Part shown: piece after piece, positions 8,500 to 16,483 of the stretch | How positions within the stretch are numbered: position 1 is the stretch's first letter | How the letters are laid out: the number at the start of each line of letters is the position of its first letter | NCBI GenBank assembly: GCA_025463965.1 | Contig: JAODBN010000337.1 | Span: 1-32,530 of the forward strand | DNA length: 32,530 bases | From: Acidimicrobiaceae bacterium | Lineage (GTDB): Bacteria; Actinomycetota; Acidimicrobiia; Acidimicrobiales; Bog-793 | Direction: 5' to 3' | The notes under the pieces: model-generated | What the model was told of the DNA's origin: nothing | The model's input: the letters and a program-made list of their open reading frames with translations, nothing else | Databases searched by the model: none | Translations under genes and position numbers: made by a program

Positions 8500-9669
8500 A
8501 TGGGGAGACCGGTGAGCAGCATCGTCGGCGTTGCCGAATCGGCCCTTGGGACAGTGTCCAACGAGACACCACTTCGAATGATGGCCTCGGCGACCCTCGA
8601 CGCCCTCGAGGAGGCGGGGCTCAAGCTCGCCGACGTCGACGCCATCTTCACCGCCGGCCTGCCGACGTGGTCACCGGCGTTGGAGGTCGCTGACTACCTC
8701 GGCCTTCAGCCTCGCCACGTCAACAGCTCCGATGTAGGTGGAAGCTCGTTCGAGTTCCACGTCGCCGCCGCCGATGCGGCCATCGCTGCGGGACTGTGCA
8801 GCGTGGCGGTTATCACCTATGCGGCCACCCCGCGCCAGGACCGGGCGGTACCGCCGTTGATCCGGGAGGAGCCGCCGTACACCGTGCGCAACGCCTTCGA
8901 GCGTCCGACCGGGCTCTTTGGCCCCGACATCGGCCCCTACGCGCTCGCGGCCGACCGCTACGTGCATGAGTTTGGCGTCTCGGCAACGGAACTGGCAGAG
9001 GTCGCAGTCGCGGCACGAAAGTGGGCCAATTTGAATCCCAAAGCTTTCCGTCACGGCGAGCCGCTCAGCATCGATGACGTGCTGAACTCCCCGATGGTCA
9101 CCGATCCTCTCCATACGCGTGATTGTTGCCTGATCACCGATGGTGGTGGCGCTGTCGTGATGACGAGTACTGACCGTGCCGCGAAACTGCGCAAGCAACC
9201 GATTCAGGTGGCTGGTTACGGCGAGGCGATCAGCCACGGGAGCATCTCGCTCTGCCGCGATCTCGTGCTCACAGGGGCCCGGGTCTCATCCGCTGCGGCA
9301 TACGAGATGGCAGGGCTCGGACCCGCCGATATGGATGTCGTGCAGATCTACGACTCCTTCACGATCACCGTGCTGCTTTCCCTGGAGAACCTGGGCTTCT
9401 GTGGCCCGGGTGAAGCAGGCGCGTTCGTCCAGGGCGGCCGTATCCGTCCCGGGGGTGCGTTCCCACTCAACACCTCCGGAGGCGGGCTGTCCTACTGCCA
9501 CCCCGGCCGGTTCGGCATCTTCCTGCTCATCGAAGCCGTTCGCCAGCTGCGCGCCGAGTGCGGCGAGCGGCAAGTTCCGGGCTGCCGTACCGCCCTCGCG
9601 CACGGTACGGGAGGGAACTTCTCAAGTGCCGCGACGGTGCTGCTCACGAATGAGGCGACCGGTGCCTGA
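8500..9669 (+). CDS. Thiolase-like protein (SCP-x/Ltp type), probable acyl-CoA aldolase
   Basis: ATG 8500 follows GGGGGATAA and lies 1 nt after the ligase stop; the earlier in-frame start at 8437 would overlap the ligase. The 389 residues have the thiolase-superfamily layout of lipid-transfer-type thiolases: MGRPVSSIVGVAES at the start, YDSFTITVLLSLENLGF (Tyr284), NTSGGGLSYCHPGRFG (His334) and a C-terminal HGTGGNFSSAA (His368). The N-terminal nucleophile position, normally Cys, reads DVGGSSFEF (residues 78-86) with no Cys. This family often pairs with DUF35 proteins, and the steroid side-chain enzyme Ltp2 is such a pair acting as a retro-aldolase. The overlapping DUF35 gene downstream supports the same here. 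Retro-aldol cleavage is inference; a thiolase-like CoA-binding fold is well supported. Confidence 0.85.
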   Translation: MGRPVSSIVGVAESALGTVSNETPLRMMASATLDALEEAGLKLADVDAIFTAGLPTWSPALEVADYLGLQPRHVNSSDVGGSSFEFHVAAADAAIAAGLCSVAVITYAATPRQDRAVPPLIREEPPYTVRNAFERPTGLFGPDIGPYALAADRYVHEFGVSATELAEVAVAARKWANLNPKAFRHGEPLSIDDVLNSPMVTDPLHTRDCCLITDGGGAVVMTSTDRAAKLRKQPIQVAGYGEAISHGSISLCRDLVLTGARVSSAAAYEMAGLGPADMDVVQIYDSFTITVLLSLENLGFCGPGEAGAFVQGGRIRPGGAFPLNTSGGGLSYCHPGRFGIFLLIEAVRQLRAECGERQVPGCRTALAHGTGGNFSSAATVLLTNEATGA

Positions 9670-10072
9670 TCCGCTCCCGCAAGACCCCGAGCTGACGACC
9701 TACTTTGAAGGGCTCCGCCGTGGGGAGCTGCTGCTCCAGCGCTGCGACGATTGTGCGCGTGCCCAGTTCCCACCGCGGATTCACTGCACCTTCTGCGGGA
9801 GTCGAGCCCACGTCTGGGAACCCTCTGCCGGCGATGGAACGGTCTACGCCAAGACCGTCAACCGCCGAGCACCCGAATCGGCGTTCGAGCACCTGGTGCC
9901 CTACGTCGTGGCCTTTGTGGACCTCGACGACGGAGTTCGGGTCCTCGCTCGGGCGGACGCCCCACCGGAGCGCGTCCAAACTGGGATGCGGGTCCAGGTC
10001 GTCGCCGACCCAAACCCGCCGGTCGGGGACGGCTTGATCTTCCGGATCCGTGATGGGAGCGAGACGCAATGA
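9662..10072 (+). CDS. DUF35 / OB-fold Zn-ribbon protein, partner of the thiolase-like enzyme
   Basis: GTG 9662 overlaps the thiolase-like gene by 8 nt; the longer tracked ORF is a shadow of that gene. The 136-residue protein has an N-terminal helix (ELTTYFEGLRRGELLLQRC), a rubredoxin-like zinc ribbon with Cys28-x2-Cys31 and Cys42-x2-Cys45, then an OB-fold (GTVYAKTVNRRAPE, PYVVAFVDLDDGVRVLARA). This matches the DUF35_N plus OB-fold_aCoA architecture. Such proteins form tight complexes with thiolase-like enzymes and bind the acyl-CoA substrate. The stop overlaps the next ATG by 4 nt (ATGA), so it belongs to the same translational chain. Confidence 0.92.
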   Translation: MPDPLPQDPELTTYFEGLRRGELLLQRCDDCARAQFPPRIHCTFCGSRAHVWEPSAGDGTVYAKTVNRRAPESAFEHLVPYVVAFVDLDDGVRVLARADAPPERVQTGMRVQVVADPNPPVGDGLIFRIRDGSETQ

Positions 10073-11052
10073 CCATTTCCAACGACACGCTGCTCGATAT
10101 CTACGAACGCTTGTGCCTCTGCCGGGAATTCGAGTCGGCGCTGATCTCCTACGGCACCCGGGACCGAGCCTCGCTCGGACACCCGTACCTCGGGCAAGAG
10201 GCAGTGGCGGCAGGCGCCTGTGCGGCCCTCGGTCCGGAGGATCGCCTGCTCAGCACCCATCGCTCCCACGGCCACGCCGTCGCCAAGGGCTGCGACCTCA
10301 TCCGCTTAGCCCTCGAGCTCTACGGCAGCGTCGAGGGTACGTGCCTGGGCCGTGCCGGAGAGATGTACATGTGCGAGCCCGACGTGGGCTATCTCGGCGG
10401 GACCCAGATCGTCGCCGGAAACCTCCCCATGGCCGCTGGTGTGGCACTGGCAGGCCAGCTGGCGGGCGGGGACCAGATCGCGATTGGTTTCGTCGGCGAT
10501 GGTGGCGTAAATCAGGGGGTCTTCTACGAGACCTTGAACCTCGCTTCGGTCTGGCACCTTCCCCTTGTCGTTGTGGTCGAGGACAACGGCTACGCCCAGT
10601 CGACCCCAGCCGCCTACGTCACGGCGGGATCGATCGTCGAGCGCGTCGCCGCCTTCGGGATCAATGCTCGCCGCGTCGATGGACAGGCGGCGACCGAGGT
10701 CTATGAAGCAGTAACCGAGGCACGCCAGCGGGCCATGGCCGGAGATGGCCCGACCGTCCTCCATGCCGAGACGTATCGATATGAGGGGCACTACTACGGA
10801 GATCGTCACCGGCGCTACCGAGACCAGACGGAGCTCGAGCACTGGCTTTCCCGAGATCCGCTCAGCGTCCACCGCGGCGTGCTGCAAACAGCCGGAATCG
10901 ACGAGGAGCGAATCAGCTCGATCGAACGGGAGGCGAAGGCGCTCTGCGTGGAGGCGTTCGAGGGCGCGAGCAGTGGTCGACGCGTCACCGCGGATGACCT
11001 CACAGGCTGGCTCAACCCGGTAGGGGCCAGTTCGCCGGGAGCACAGCGCTGA
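10069..11052 (+). CDS. Thiamine-pyrophosphate dehydrogenase E1, alpha subunit
   Basis: The 327-residue protein belongs to the 2-oxoacid/acetoin dehydrogenase E1-alpha family. The TPP-Mg motif is intact: GDGGVNQGVFYETLNLA starting at residue 143. The N-terminus (YERLCLCREFESAL, YLGQEAVAAGACAAL, THRSHGHAVAKG) and the GRAGEMYM stretch are typical, and AETYRYEGHYYGD matches the family's C-terminal catalytic loop. It forms an alpha2beta2 heterotetramer with the next gene product. The enzyme decarboxylates a 2-oxo acid, or cleaves an acetoin-like compound, and passes the acyl group to a lipoyl domain. It overlaps the DUF35 gene by 4 nt and the beta gene by 1 nt. The substrate cannot be read from the sequence; AcoA-like is as likely as branched-chain or pyruvate type. 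Confidence 0.92.
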   Translation: MTISNDTLLDIYERLCLCREFESALISYGTRDRASLGHPYLGQEAVAAGACAALGPEDRLLSTHRSHGHAVAKGCDLIRLALELYGSVEGTCLGRAGEMYMCEPDVGYLGGTQIVAGNLPMAAGVALAGQLAGGDQIAIGFVGDGGVNQGVFYETLNLASVWHLPLVVVVEDNGYAQSTPAAYVTAGSIVERVAAFGINARRVDGQAATEVYEAVTEARQRAMAGDGPTVLHAETYRYEGHYYGDRHRRYRDQTELEHWLSRDPLSVHRGVLQTAGIDEERISSIEREAKALCVEAFEGASSGRRVTADDLTGWLNPVGASSPGAQR

Positions 11053-12062
11053 TGAGGCCGCTGAAATATTGGAAGGCGTGCAACGAGGCACTGCGCCTCG
11101 AGATGCAGAGAGACCCTCGGGTGCTCGTGCTTGGAGAGGACGTCGCCGGGGGTGGCATCGGCCCCGACGGTGAAGTACGCGAGGCATGGGGTGGTCCGTT
11201 CGGCTTCACCCGAGGGCTGATCGAGGAGTTCGGGCCGTCGCGAGTTCGCGACACGCCTATCTCCGAGTCGGGGTTTACCGGCCTGGCCGCCGGACTCGCC
11301 GCGAGCGGCTACCGGCCATGGGTCGATGTGATGTTCACCGAGCTGCTGCCGCTCGCGATGGATCAGCTCGTCAACCGCGTCTCACGGACCCGCTTCCTCA
11401 GTGCGGGCCAGCTCACAATGCCCCTTACGATCAAGACTTTCGGCGAGTGCTACTCACCTCTCGCCCACTACCCCGGCCTTATCTGTGTCGCCCCATCGGA
11501 CGCTTACTCAGCGAAGGGGCTGACGGCTGCGGCGATCCGAGCCGATGACCCGGTGGTGATATTCGACAGCCTGCGACTGCTTCGCGACGAGTGCGAGGTG
11601 CCCGAGGAGGCGTACACCCTCGATCTTGGCAAGGCCCGTATCGTGCGTCACGGCTCCGATATCACCCTCGTCGGCATCGGGCCGTCAACAAGCATGTGCC
11701 TGGCTGCCGCCGACGCGCTGCAAGAGGACGGAGCTGACGCGGAAGTGGTCGACCTCCTCACTCTCGCCCCGTGGGACGTCGAAGGGGTCACCGAGTCGGT
11801 CCGACGGACGCGGCGCCTCGTTGTTGTCGACTTCGACCACCCGAACTGCGGTCTCGGGGCGACGATTTGCGCTTCAGTCTCGGAGTTGGCCTGGGGCGAT
11901 CTTGCCAGCGCGCCGCGCAGACTCCAGGCCGCAGCGGTGCCTGCGATGGGCACGGACGGGAATCCGGATATCACAACGCTCTGCATGCCGACGCTCGATG
12001 AAGTCCTCGGGGCGGCACGGTCCTCGCTACTGGCTGGCGTGACCGAGCGACAGGGGGCGTGA
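11052..12062 (+). CDS. Thiamine-pyrophosphate dehydrogenase E1, beta subunit
   Basis: The start ATG overlaps the alpha-subunit stop (TGATG). The 336 residues follow the transketolase-like pyrimidine-binding domain plus C-terminal domain of E1-beta. VLVLGEDVAGGG carries the conserved Glu that activates TPP. RVRDTPISESGFTGLAAGLAASGYRPWVD, the VNRVSRTRF segment and VVDLLTLAPWD with VVVDFDHPNCGLGATI complete the pattern. It pairs with the alpha subunit. Standard complexes also need an E2 acyltransferase and E3 dihydrolipoyl dehydrogenase, and neither is encoded nearby. Only a free lipoyl-domain protein follows, about 1.8 kb downstream. Confidence 0.93.
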   Translation: MRPLKYWKACNEALRLEMQRDPRVLVLGEDVAGGGIGPDGEVREAWGGPFGFTRGLIEEFGPSRVRDTPISESGFTGLAAGLAASGYRPWVDVMFTELLPLAMDQLVNRVSRTRFLSAGQLTMPLTIKTFGECYSPLAHYPGLICVAPSDAYSAKGLTAAAIRADDPVVIFDSLRLLRDECEVPEEAYTLDLGKARIVRHGSDITLVGIGPSTSMCLAAADALQEDGADAEVVDLLTLAPWDVEGVTESVRRTRRLVVVDFDHPNCGLGATICASVSELAWGDLASAPRRLQAAAVPAMGTDGNPDITTLCMPTLDEVLGAARSSLLAGVTERQGA

Positions 12063-12892
12063 TGCCGACCGCCAAGGACTACGTCGGGACTCTTTTCGGC
12101 GTTGAGGGAAAGTGCGTCGTCGTGACCGGAGCAGGTGACGGGTTCGGGCGGGAGATTGCGGGCGCCCTGGTACGAGCCGGGGCCAAAGTCGTGTTGGCCG
12201 ACCTCAATACCGCTGCTCTCGACAATGCCGTTACGGAGCTCAGCGCGCTGTCCTCTGATGTCCTCGCCCAGAAGGCCAACGTCACCGTGGAGGCGGATGT
12301 CGAGGCGCTCGCTCGGGCCGCAGTCGAGCGCTTCGGAACCGTCGACGCGCTTATCAACAACGCGGGCGCGATGCTCGGCACCGCTGCGCCGGAGAAGTAC
12401 GGGCTCGAGCTCTGGGAGTCGACGATCGCCGTCAACCTGACGTCGGCCTTCCTCTGCTCGAAGGCGATGTACGGGCCCATGGCCGCCAACGCGTCGGGCG
12501 GCAGCATCGTCAATCTCAGCTCGGTCGGCAGCATAAGCGCGCTCGGCGGCGGGATCTTGGCCTACGACGTTGCCAAGAGCGGAGTGAACCAGCTCACCCG
12601 TGAGCTGGCGGTCGAGTGGGCCCCGGCCGGAGTGCGCGTCAACGCCATCGCTCCGTGCCAGTTCCGGACTCGAGGTTGGGCAGCCGCTATGGAGGACCCG
12701 ACGAAGGAGGCAACGGTTGCCCGGGTCAAGGCGGGGATACCGATCGGCCGCCTCGGCGAACCCCACGAGATCGTCGGTGCGGCCCTTTTCCTCTGCTCAA
12801 ATGCCGCTTCGATGATCACCGGCTCGTTTCTCGCCGTTGACGGTGGGAACTTGGCGGCCAATCCGACCCTCGGCGGCGTACTCCACAGCTGA
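12062..12892 (+). CDS. Short-chain dehydrogenase/reductase (SDR)
   Basis: The classical SDR has 276 residues from ATG 12062, overlapping the E1-beta stop by one base; GTG 12059 is the tracked alternative but sits too close to AGGGGG. The cofactor motif TGAGDGFG lies near residue 24, followed by NNAG, NLSSVGS with the catalytic Ser, and Tyr168-x3-Lys172 (AYDVAKSG). The acidic residue at the end of beta-strand 2 (LADLN) favours NAD over NADP. The C-terminus MITGSFLAVDGGN is typical. It should oxidise or reduce a hydroxy/keto group in the local pathway, for example producing the 2-oxo or diketone substrate of the neighbouring E1 enzyme. Confidence 0.92.
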   Translation: MPTAKDYVGTLFGVEGKCVVVTGAGDGFGREIAGALVRAGAKVVLADLNTAALDNAVTELSALSSDVLAQKANVTVEADVEALARAAVERFGTVDALINNAGAMLGTAAPEKYGLELWESTIAVNLTSAFLCSKAMYGPMAANASGGSIVNLSSVGSISALGGGILAYDVAKSGVNQLTRELAVEWAPAGVRVNAIAPCQFRTRGWAAAMEDPTKEATVARVKAGIPIGRLGEPHEIVGAALFLCSNAASMITGSFLAVDGGNLAANPTLGGVLHS

Positions 12893-12917
12893 GCCGAGCT
12901 TACTGAAAGGCACTAGC

Positions 12918-13877
12918 ATGGCAATGCAACTTCCTCGCTACGAGGAGCTGCCGATCGATCCGAAGGCCCCGGCGGGCTCCTCATGGGGCGTATTCGGCTC
13001 CGATGATCAGGTCGGGAGCATCAACCTACTGACCGAGAGTCGCGTGAAGGCAGCGTGTGGACTAGTGCACAACGGACGCGTGTTCTCGTTGAATTGGGAT
13101 CTCGAGCTGCCAGATCCTCCGCTCGCCGGTCGCGGCGCGATGAGGCACACGATCCACCGCGGGCCTATCGGGACCGACGACCACTACGACAACTTCTTCA
13201 CGCAACGCTCCAGCCAGTGGGATGCCCTGTCGCACGTCCAGCACCCGCTCTACGGCTTCTACAACGGTCGGACGATGGACGAAATCACCGGCGCCAAAGG
13301 GAGCAAGAACGGCATGGACAACTGGGCTCGCCGGGGAATCGCCGGGCGGTTCACGCTGCTCGACATCGATCGATTCCGGGCCGAGGACGGGCGTCCCCTT
13401 GACCAGAAGCGCGCCGAGGCGCTCACTGTCGAGGATCTGGAGGGCGCCGTGCGTCGGCAGGGCTCGCCGATCGAGGAAGGCGACGTCCTGCTTCTTCGCT
13501 TCGGCTGGATGTCGTGGTACGAACAGGCTGACCGTTCCGACCGAGAGTGGGCGGCGCTGCCCCCGGAGGAGATCGGCACGCCCGGACTCGCACACGAGGA
13601 AGACGTGGCCGCGTGGCTCTGGGACCAGCACGTGGCCGCCGTCGCCACGGACAGCCCCGCCCTCGAGGTCTTGCCGGTCGATCAAACCTCGGCCGAGAGC
13701 TTTCTCCACATCAGGCTGATCCCGATGCTCGGGATAGCAATCGGTGAGATGTTCGATCTCGAGGCGCTGGCAGACGACTGTGCCTCGGACCACCGCTACC
13801 ACGGCCTTTTCACCGCCGCGCCCTTGAACAAGGTGGGAGGGAGCGGTTCGCCGGCGAACGCGCTCGCAATCAAGTGA
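12918..13877 (+). CDS. Cyclase-family metal hydrolase (PF04199, kynurenine formamidase-like)
   Basis: ATG 12918 follows GAAAGG with 7-nt spacing. The 319-residue protein belongs to the cyclase family that includes kynurenine formamidase, isatin hydrolase and polyketide ring-closing proteins. The opening WGVFGSDDQVGSINLL and IEEGDVLLLRFGWMSWYEQ are family hallmarks. The metal-binding segment reads SQWDALSHVQH (residues 99-109). Compared with the usual HxGTHxDxPxH, Asp102 and His106 are kept, but the position before them holds Gln100 instead of His, as in a divergent branch of the family. The likely reaction is hydrolytic opening of a lactam, lactone or cyclic diketone, or its reverse. It sits between an SDR and the lipoyl-domain gene in the operon. 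Confidence 0.88.
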   Translation: MAMQLPRYEELPIDPKAPAGSSWGVFGSDDQVGSINLLTESRVKAACGLVHNGRVFSLNWDLELPDPPLAGRGAMRHTIHRGPIGTDDHYDNFFTQRSSQWDALSHVQHPLYGFYNGRTMDEITGAKGSKNGMDNWARRGIAGRFTLLDIDRFRAEDGRPLDQKRAEALTVEDLEGAVRRQGSPIEEGDVLLLRFGWMSWYEQADRSDREWAALPPEEIGTPGLAHEEDVAAWLWDQHVAAVATDSPALEVLPVDQTSAESFLHIRLIPMLGIAIGEMFDLEALADDCASDHRYHGLFTAAPLNKVGGSGSPANALAIK

Positions 13878-13908
13878 AGCGTCACACGCGGCGCCAAGAG
13901 GAGGCGAG

Positions 13909-14154
13909 ATGATCCACGAGATACGACTGCCCGCCGTCGGCGCATCGGCGGTCGGCGAGGTGTCTGAGTGGTACAAGGCGCCAGAGCAATCAGTCACAGC
14001 CGGTGAGCCGATCGTCGCGGTCGACATCGACAAGGTGCTCATCGACGTCCCCGCCCCAGCCGACGGCGTCCTCACCGTGGTCGTTCCCGAAGGCCAGACA
14101 GTCGAGACCGGTGGTGTTCTCGGATGGATCACCGCCCGCAGCGACGAAGGGTGA
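13909..14154 (+). CDS. Stand-alone lipoyl (biotinyl)-domain carrier protein
   Basis: ATG 13909 has a strong AAGAGGAGG four bases upstream. The 81 residues are a single lipoyl domain: two symmetrical beta halves with the modification hairpin VDIDKVLIDVPAPADG, attachment Lys42 in DKV, and a terminal EGQTVETGGVLGWI. The DKV context and the neighbouring E1 genes argue for lipoate rather than biotin (which uses MKM/MKL). In normal E2 proteins this domain is followed by a subunit-binding domain and an acyltransferase core; here the protein ends directly after the domain and the next gene overlaps. It is therefore a free swinging-arm carrier, like glycine-cleavage H protein in concept, probably accepting the acyl group from the local E1. 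Confidence 0.88.
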   Translation: MIHEIRLPAVGASAVGEVSEWYKAPEQSVTAGEPIVAVDIDKVLIDVPAPADGVLTVVVPEGQTVETGGVLGWITARSDEG

Positions 14155-14159
14155 TCGGC

Positions 14160-14978
14160 GTGGCTGCCGGCGAAGGGTCCGATGCGGCCGTGACGGCTCG
14201 TCGCCTGGAAGGCGTTCGCGCGCTCGTCACCGGTGCAGCACAAGGGATCGGACTCGCCATCGCCACCCGGTTCGCCGACGAGGGCGCGGTCGTCGGAATG
14301 CTCGATCGCTCCGCGACCGATCTTGAGTCGGCCGCCAACGCAATCCTCCAACGGGGCGGCGCCGTGGTGAGCCTTCTGCTCGACGTCCGTGACCGGGCGG
14401 CCGTGAAGGGTGCGGTGGACGACTTCGTCGCCGGACAGGGCGGTGTCGACGCGCTGGTCAACTGCGCCGGGACGATCACCCTGCGACCCTTTCTCGCCGT
14501 CGACGAGGAAGCCTGGGATGACCTAATGGACGTCAACTGCAAGGGAACTCTCTGGTGCTGCCAGGCAGTCGCAGAGGCGATGATCGGGCAAGGTACCCGC
14601 GGATCCATCGTCAACGTCGCCTCGGTCTCGGGCCGACGAGGAGAGATCGGCAACTTGGCGTACTGCGCGACCAAGGCCGCCGTTATCAGCATGACCGAGT
14701 CGATGGCCCTCGAGCTGGCGCCCTATGGGATCCGCGTCAACGCAATCGCTCCGGGGATCGTCGCCACGCCGATGTGGGACCGGATCGACGAGCAGGCCGC
14801 AACACTTCTGAACATCCCTGTCGGCGAGGCCAGACGCCGCGCTGCTTCCACCATCCCGCTCGCACGGGTGGGCGAGCCCGGCGAGATCGCTGGCACGGCT
14901 GTGTTTCTGACATCGGCCGACGCCTGCTATGTCACGCGGCAATGCATCAATGTCGACGGGGGAAGCTGGCCCGGATAG
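14160..14978 (+). CDS. Short-chain dehydrogenase/reductase (second SDR)
   Basis: GTG 14160 lies 9 nt after GAAGG; GTG 14151, overlapping the lipoyl gene stop, is an alternative, while the tracked 14124 start is too far upstream. The 272-residue classical SDR shows TGAAQGIG, NCAG, NVASVSGRRGE with the catalytic Ser, and Tyr168-x3-Lys172 (AYCATKAA). The end of strand 2 is MLDRS, with Asp pointing to NAD. An INVDGGSWPG tail closes the Rossmann fold. It differs clearly from the first SDR of the operon, so the pathway probably has two separate redox steps on alcohols or ketones. About 80 nt follow before the transporter gene. Confidence 0.92.
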   Translation: MAAGEGSDAAVTARRLEGVRALVTGAAQGIGLAIATRFADEGAVVGMLDRSATDLESAANAILQRGGAVVSLLLDVRDRAAVKGAVDDFVAGQGGVDALVNCAGTITLRPFLAVDEEAWDDLMDVNCKGTLWCCQAVAEAMIGQGTRGSIVNVASVSGRRGEIGNLAYCATKAAVISMTESMALELAPYGIRVNAIAPGIVATPMWDRIDEQAATLLNIPVGEARRRAASTIPLARVGEPGEIAGTAVFLTSADACYVTRQCINVDGGSWPG

Positions 14979-15061
14979 GGCCCTATCGTGACGGGGCCAG
15001 CACCCAGGTCAAGCCCTATGGAGCGATCGATTCGCGACAAACAAAAGGAACGGTATCGGAC

Positions 15062-16483
15062 TTGTTTGTGAGCTCGGAGCGCAGGCGTGCCGCGCCCCGG
15101 CTCGTGTTCCTCATCGTCTCGATCGCGCTCTTCATGTCGGCGGTCGACGCCACGATCGTCGCGACCGCGCTGCCGAACTTGCGCCAGGCCCTGCACGCCT
15201 CGATCGCTTGGGTGAGCTGGTCCATCACCGCCTACTCCCTCGGATTGGCGGTGGCCATGCCGATCGCGGGCACCCTGGGCGACTTGATCGGCAGGCGCCG
15301 CGTCTTCATCGTCTCCGGCATGGTGTTCACCGCAAGTTCGCTCCTCTGCGGCTTATCGGTCGACGTCCCGATGCTGGTCGTTTTCCGCTTCCTACAGGCT
15401 CTCGGCGGGGGTGCTTTCCTGCCCTCCGCCAGTGGCATCGTCCTCGAGCAGTTCGGTGACGGCGGGACGAGGGCCGTCGGAATGCTCTCGGGGATCTTCC
15501 CCCTCGGGGCGCTCGCGGGACCGGTAATCGGAGGCATTCTCGTCACCGAGCTGTCCTGGCGAAGCGTCTTCCTCGTGAACGTCCCGATCGGGTTGGCCTT
15601 CACCGCTCTCGCCGTTCGTTACCTCCCCGGTGCGGTGAGGAGGCCGGGATCCGTGGACCTCGTGGCAGTCGGCCTGCTCGCGGCGGCGCTCATCTGCGCC
15701 CTCCTGGCGGTGACAGACCTTGCTGATCCGAACAACGAGATCTGGACCCCCTCGGTGCTGGCGCCGCTGGTGATGGCTGCGGGAGGTACGTACGCGCTCG
15801 TTGCGAGATCTCGTGCGCGTCCAGGCGGCCTGATCCCACTCCCGCTGTTCCGATCACGGCCATTCCTCGCCATGATCGTGTTCAACCTCGTCTGGGGCGG
15901 CATCGTTCTCGGCTTCGGTGCCCTCATACCTCTTTACGCTGAAGTCCGCTTCGGGCTGCGGCCGCTCTCGGCAGGGACGCTCCTCACTTTCCGAGCCGTG
16001 GGCGAAGGAGCCTTGGCAGTGGTGGTCGCGTCCCTCCTGCGCCGAACCGGGTTCCGAGCCCCGATGATCGCCGGCTGCCTGCTGTTGGCCCTCGGAATGG
16101 GAATGATGGTCGTCGGTATCCGTCGCGGTGAGGCATACGGCTGGCTGGCGGCAGCGGCAGCAGTCACCGGTCTCGGGGTCGGCGCCTCGGCGCCTTCGTC
16201 CAACAACGCGAGCCTGCAGGTGGCGCCCGACGCCGTCGGCACGATCGCCGGGCTGCGCGGCATGTTCTCCCAGTTCGGAGGCATTTTTGCCGTCGCCCTC
16301 ACCGCAGCGCTCGCCGAGCGGGGCGGTGGCGTCAGCCAAGGGCTGGCGCGCTCGTTCATCGCCATCGCCATCGCCATCGTCCTCGTCGCACCTCTCAGCT
16401 TGGCGCTGCCAGCCCACGCGAAGGCGCCACCGGTCACCCCGTCATCAGCGCTCGAGCAACCCGAGGTAGGAGGAAACCCTTGA
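15062..16483 (+). CDS. MFS transporter, DHA2 (14-TM drug/proton antiporter-like) family
   Basis: The tracked frame opens at 14555 inside the SDR; membrane sequence begins only at about 15090. TTG 15062 has AAGGAA 11 nt upstream, and GTG 15068 is equally possible. About 473 residues with many hydrophobic helices. The first helix carries MSAVDATIVATALPNLRQAL, the motif typical of EmrB/QacA-type DHA2 transporters. GDLIGRRRVFI is the loop 2-3 MFS signature, and GPVIGGILV is the antiporter motif C. Members export drugs or metabolites by proton exchange; some import aromatic acids. In this operon it may import the substrate or export an intermediate. The 3' end overlaps the next gene. Confidence 0.9.
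   Translation: MFVSSERRRAAPRLVFLIVSIALFMSAVDATIVATALPNLRQALHASIAWVSWSITAYSLGLAVAMPIAGTLGDLIGRRRVFIVSGMVFTASSLLCGLSVDVPMLVVFRFLQALGGGAFLPSASGIVLEQFGDGGTRAVGMLSGIFPLGALAGPVIGGILVTELSWRSVFLVNVPIGLAFTALAVRYLPGAVRRPGSVDLVAVGLLAAALICALLAVTDLADPNNEIWTPSVLAPLVMAAGGTYALVARSRARPGGLIPLPLFRSRPFLAMIVFNLVWGGIVLGFGALIPLYAEVRFGLRPLSAGTLLTFRAVGEGALAVVVASLLRRTGFRAPMIAGCLLLALGMGMMVVGIRRGEAYGWLAAAAAVTGLGVGASAPSSNNASLQVAPDAVGTIAGLRGMFSQFGGIFAVALTAALAERGGGVSQGLARSFIAIAIAIVLVAPLSLALPAHAKAPPVTPSSALEQPEVGGNP

Noticed and set aside
8844-8855. Palindrome GGCGGTACCGCC sharing GCGGTAC with the GH43 operator candidate
   Set aside because: Lies within thiolase-like coding sequence and lacks the full arms.
13062-14351. 429-codon minus-strand ORF
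   Set aside because: Antisense to the cyclase, lipoyl and SDR genes; composition typical of GC-rich shadows.
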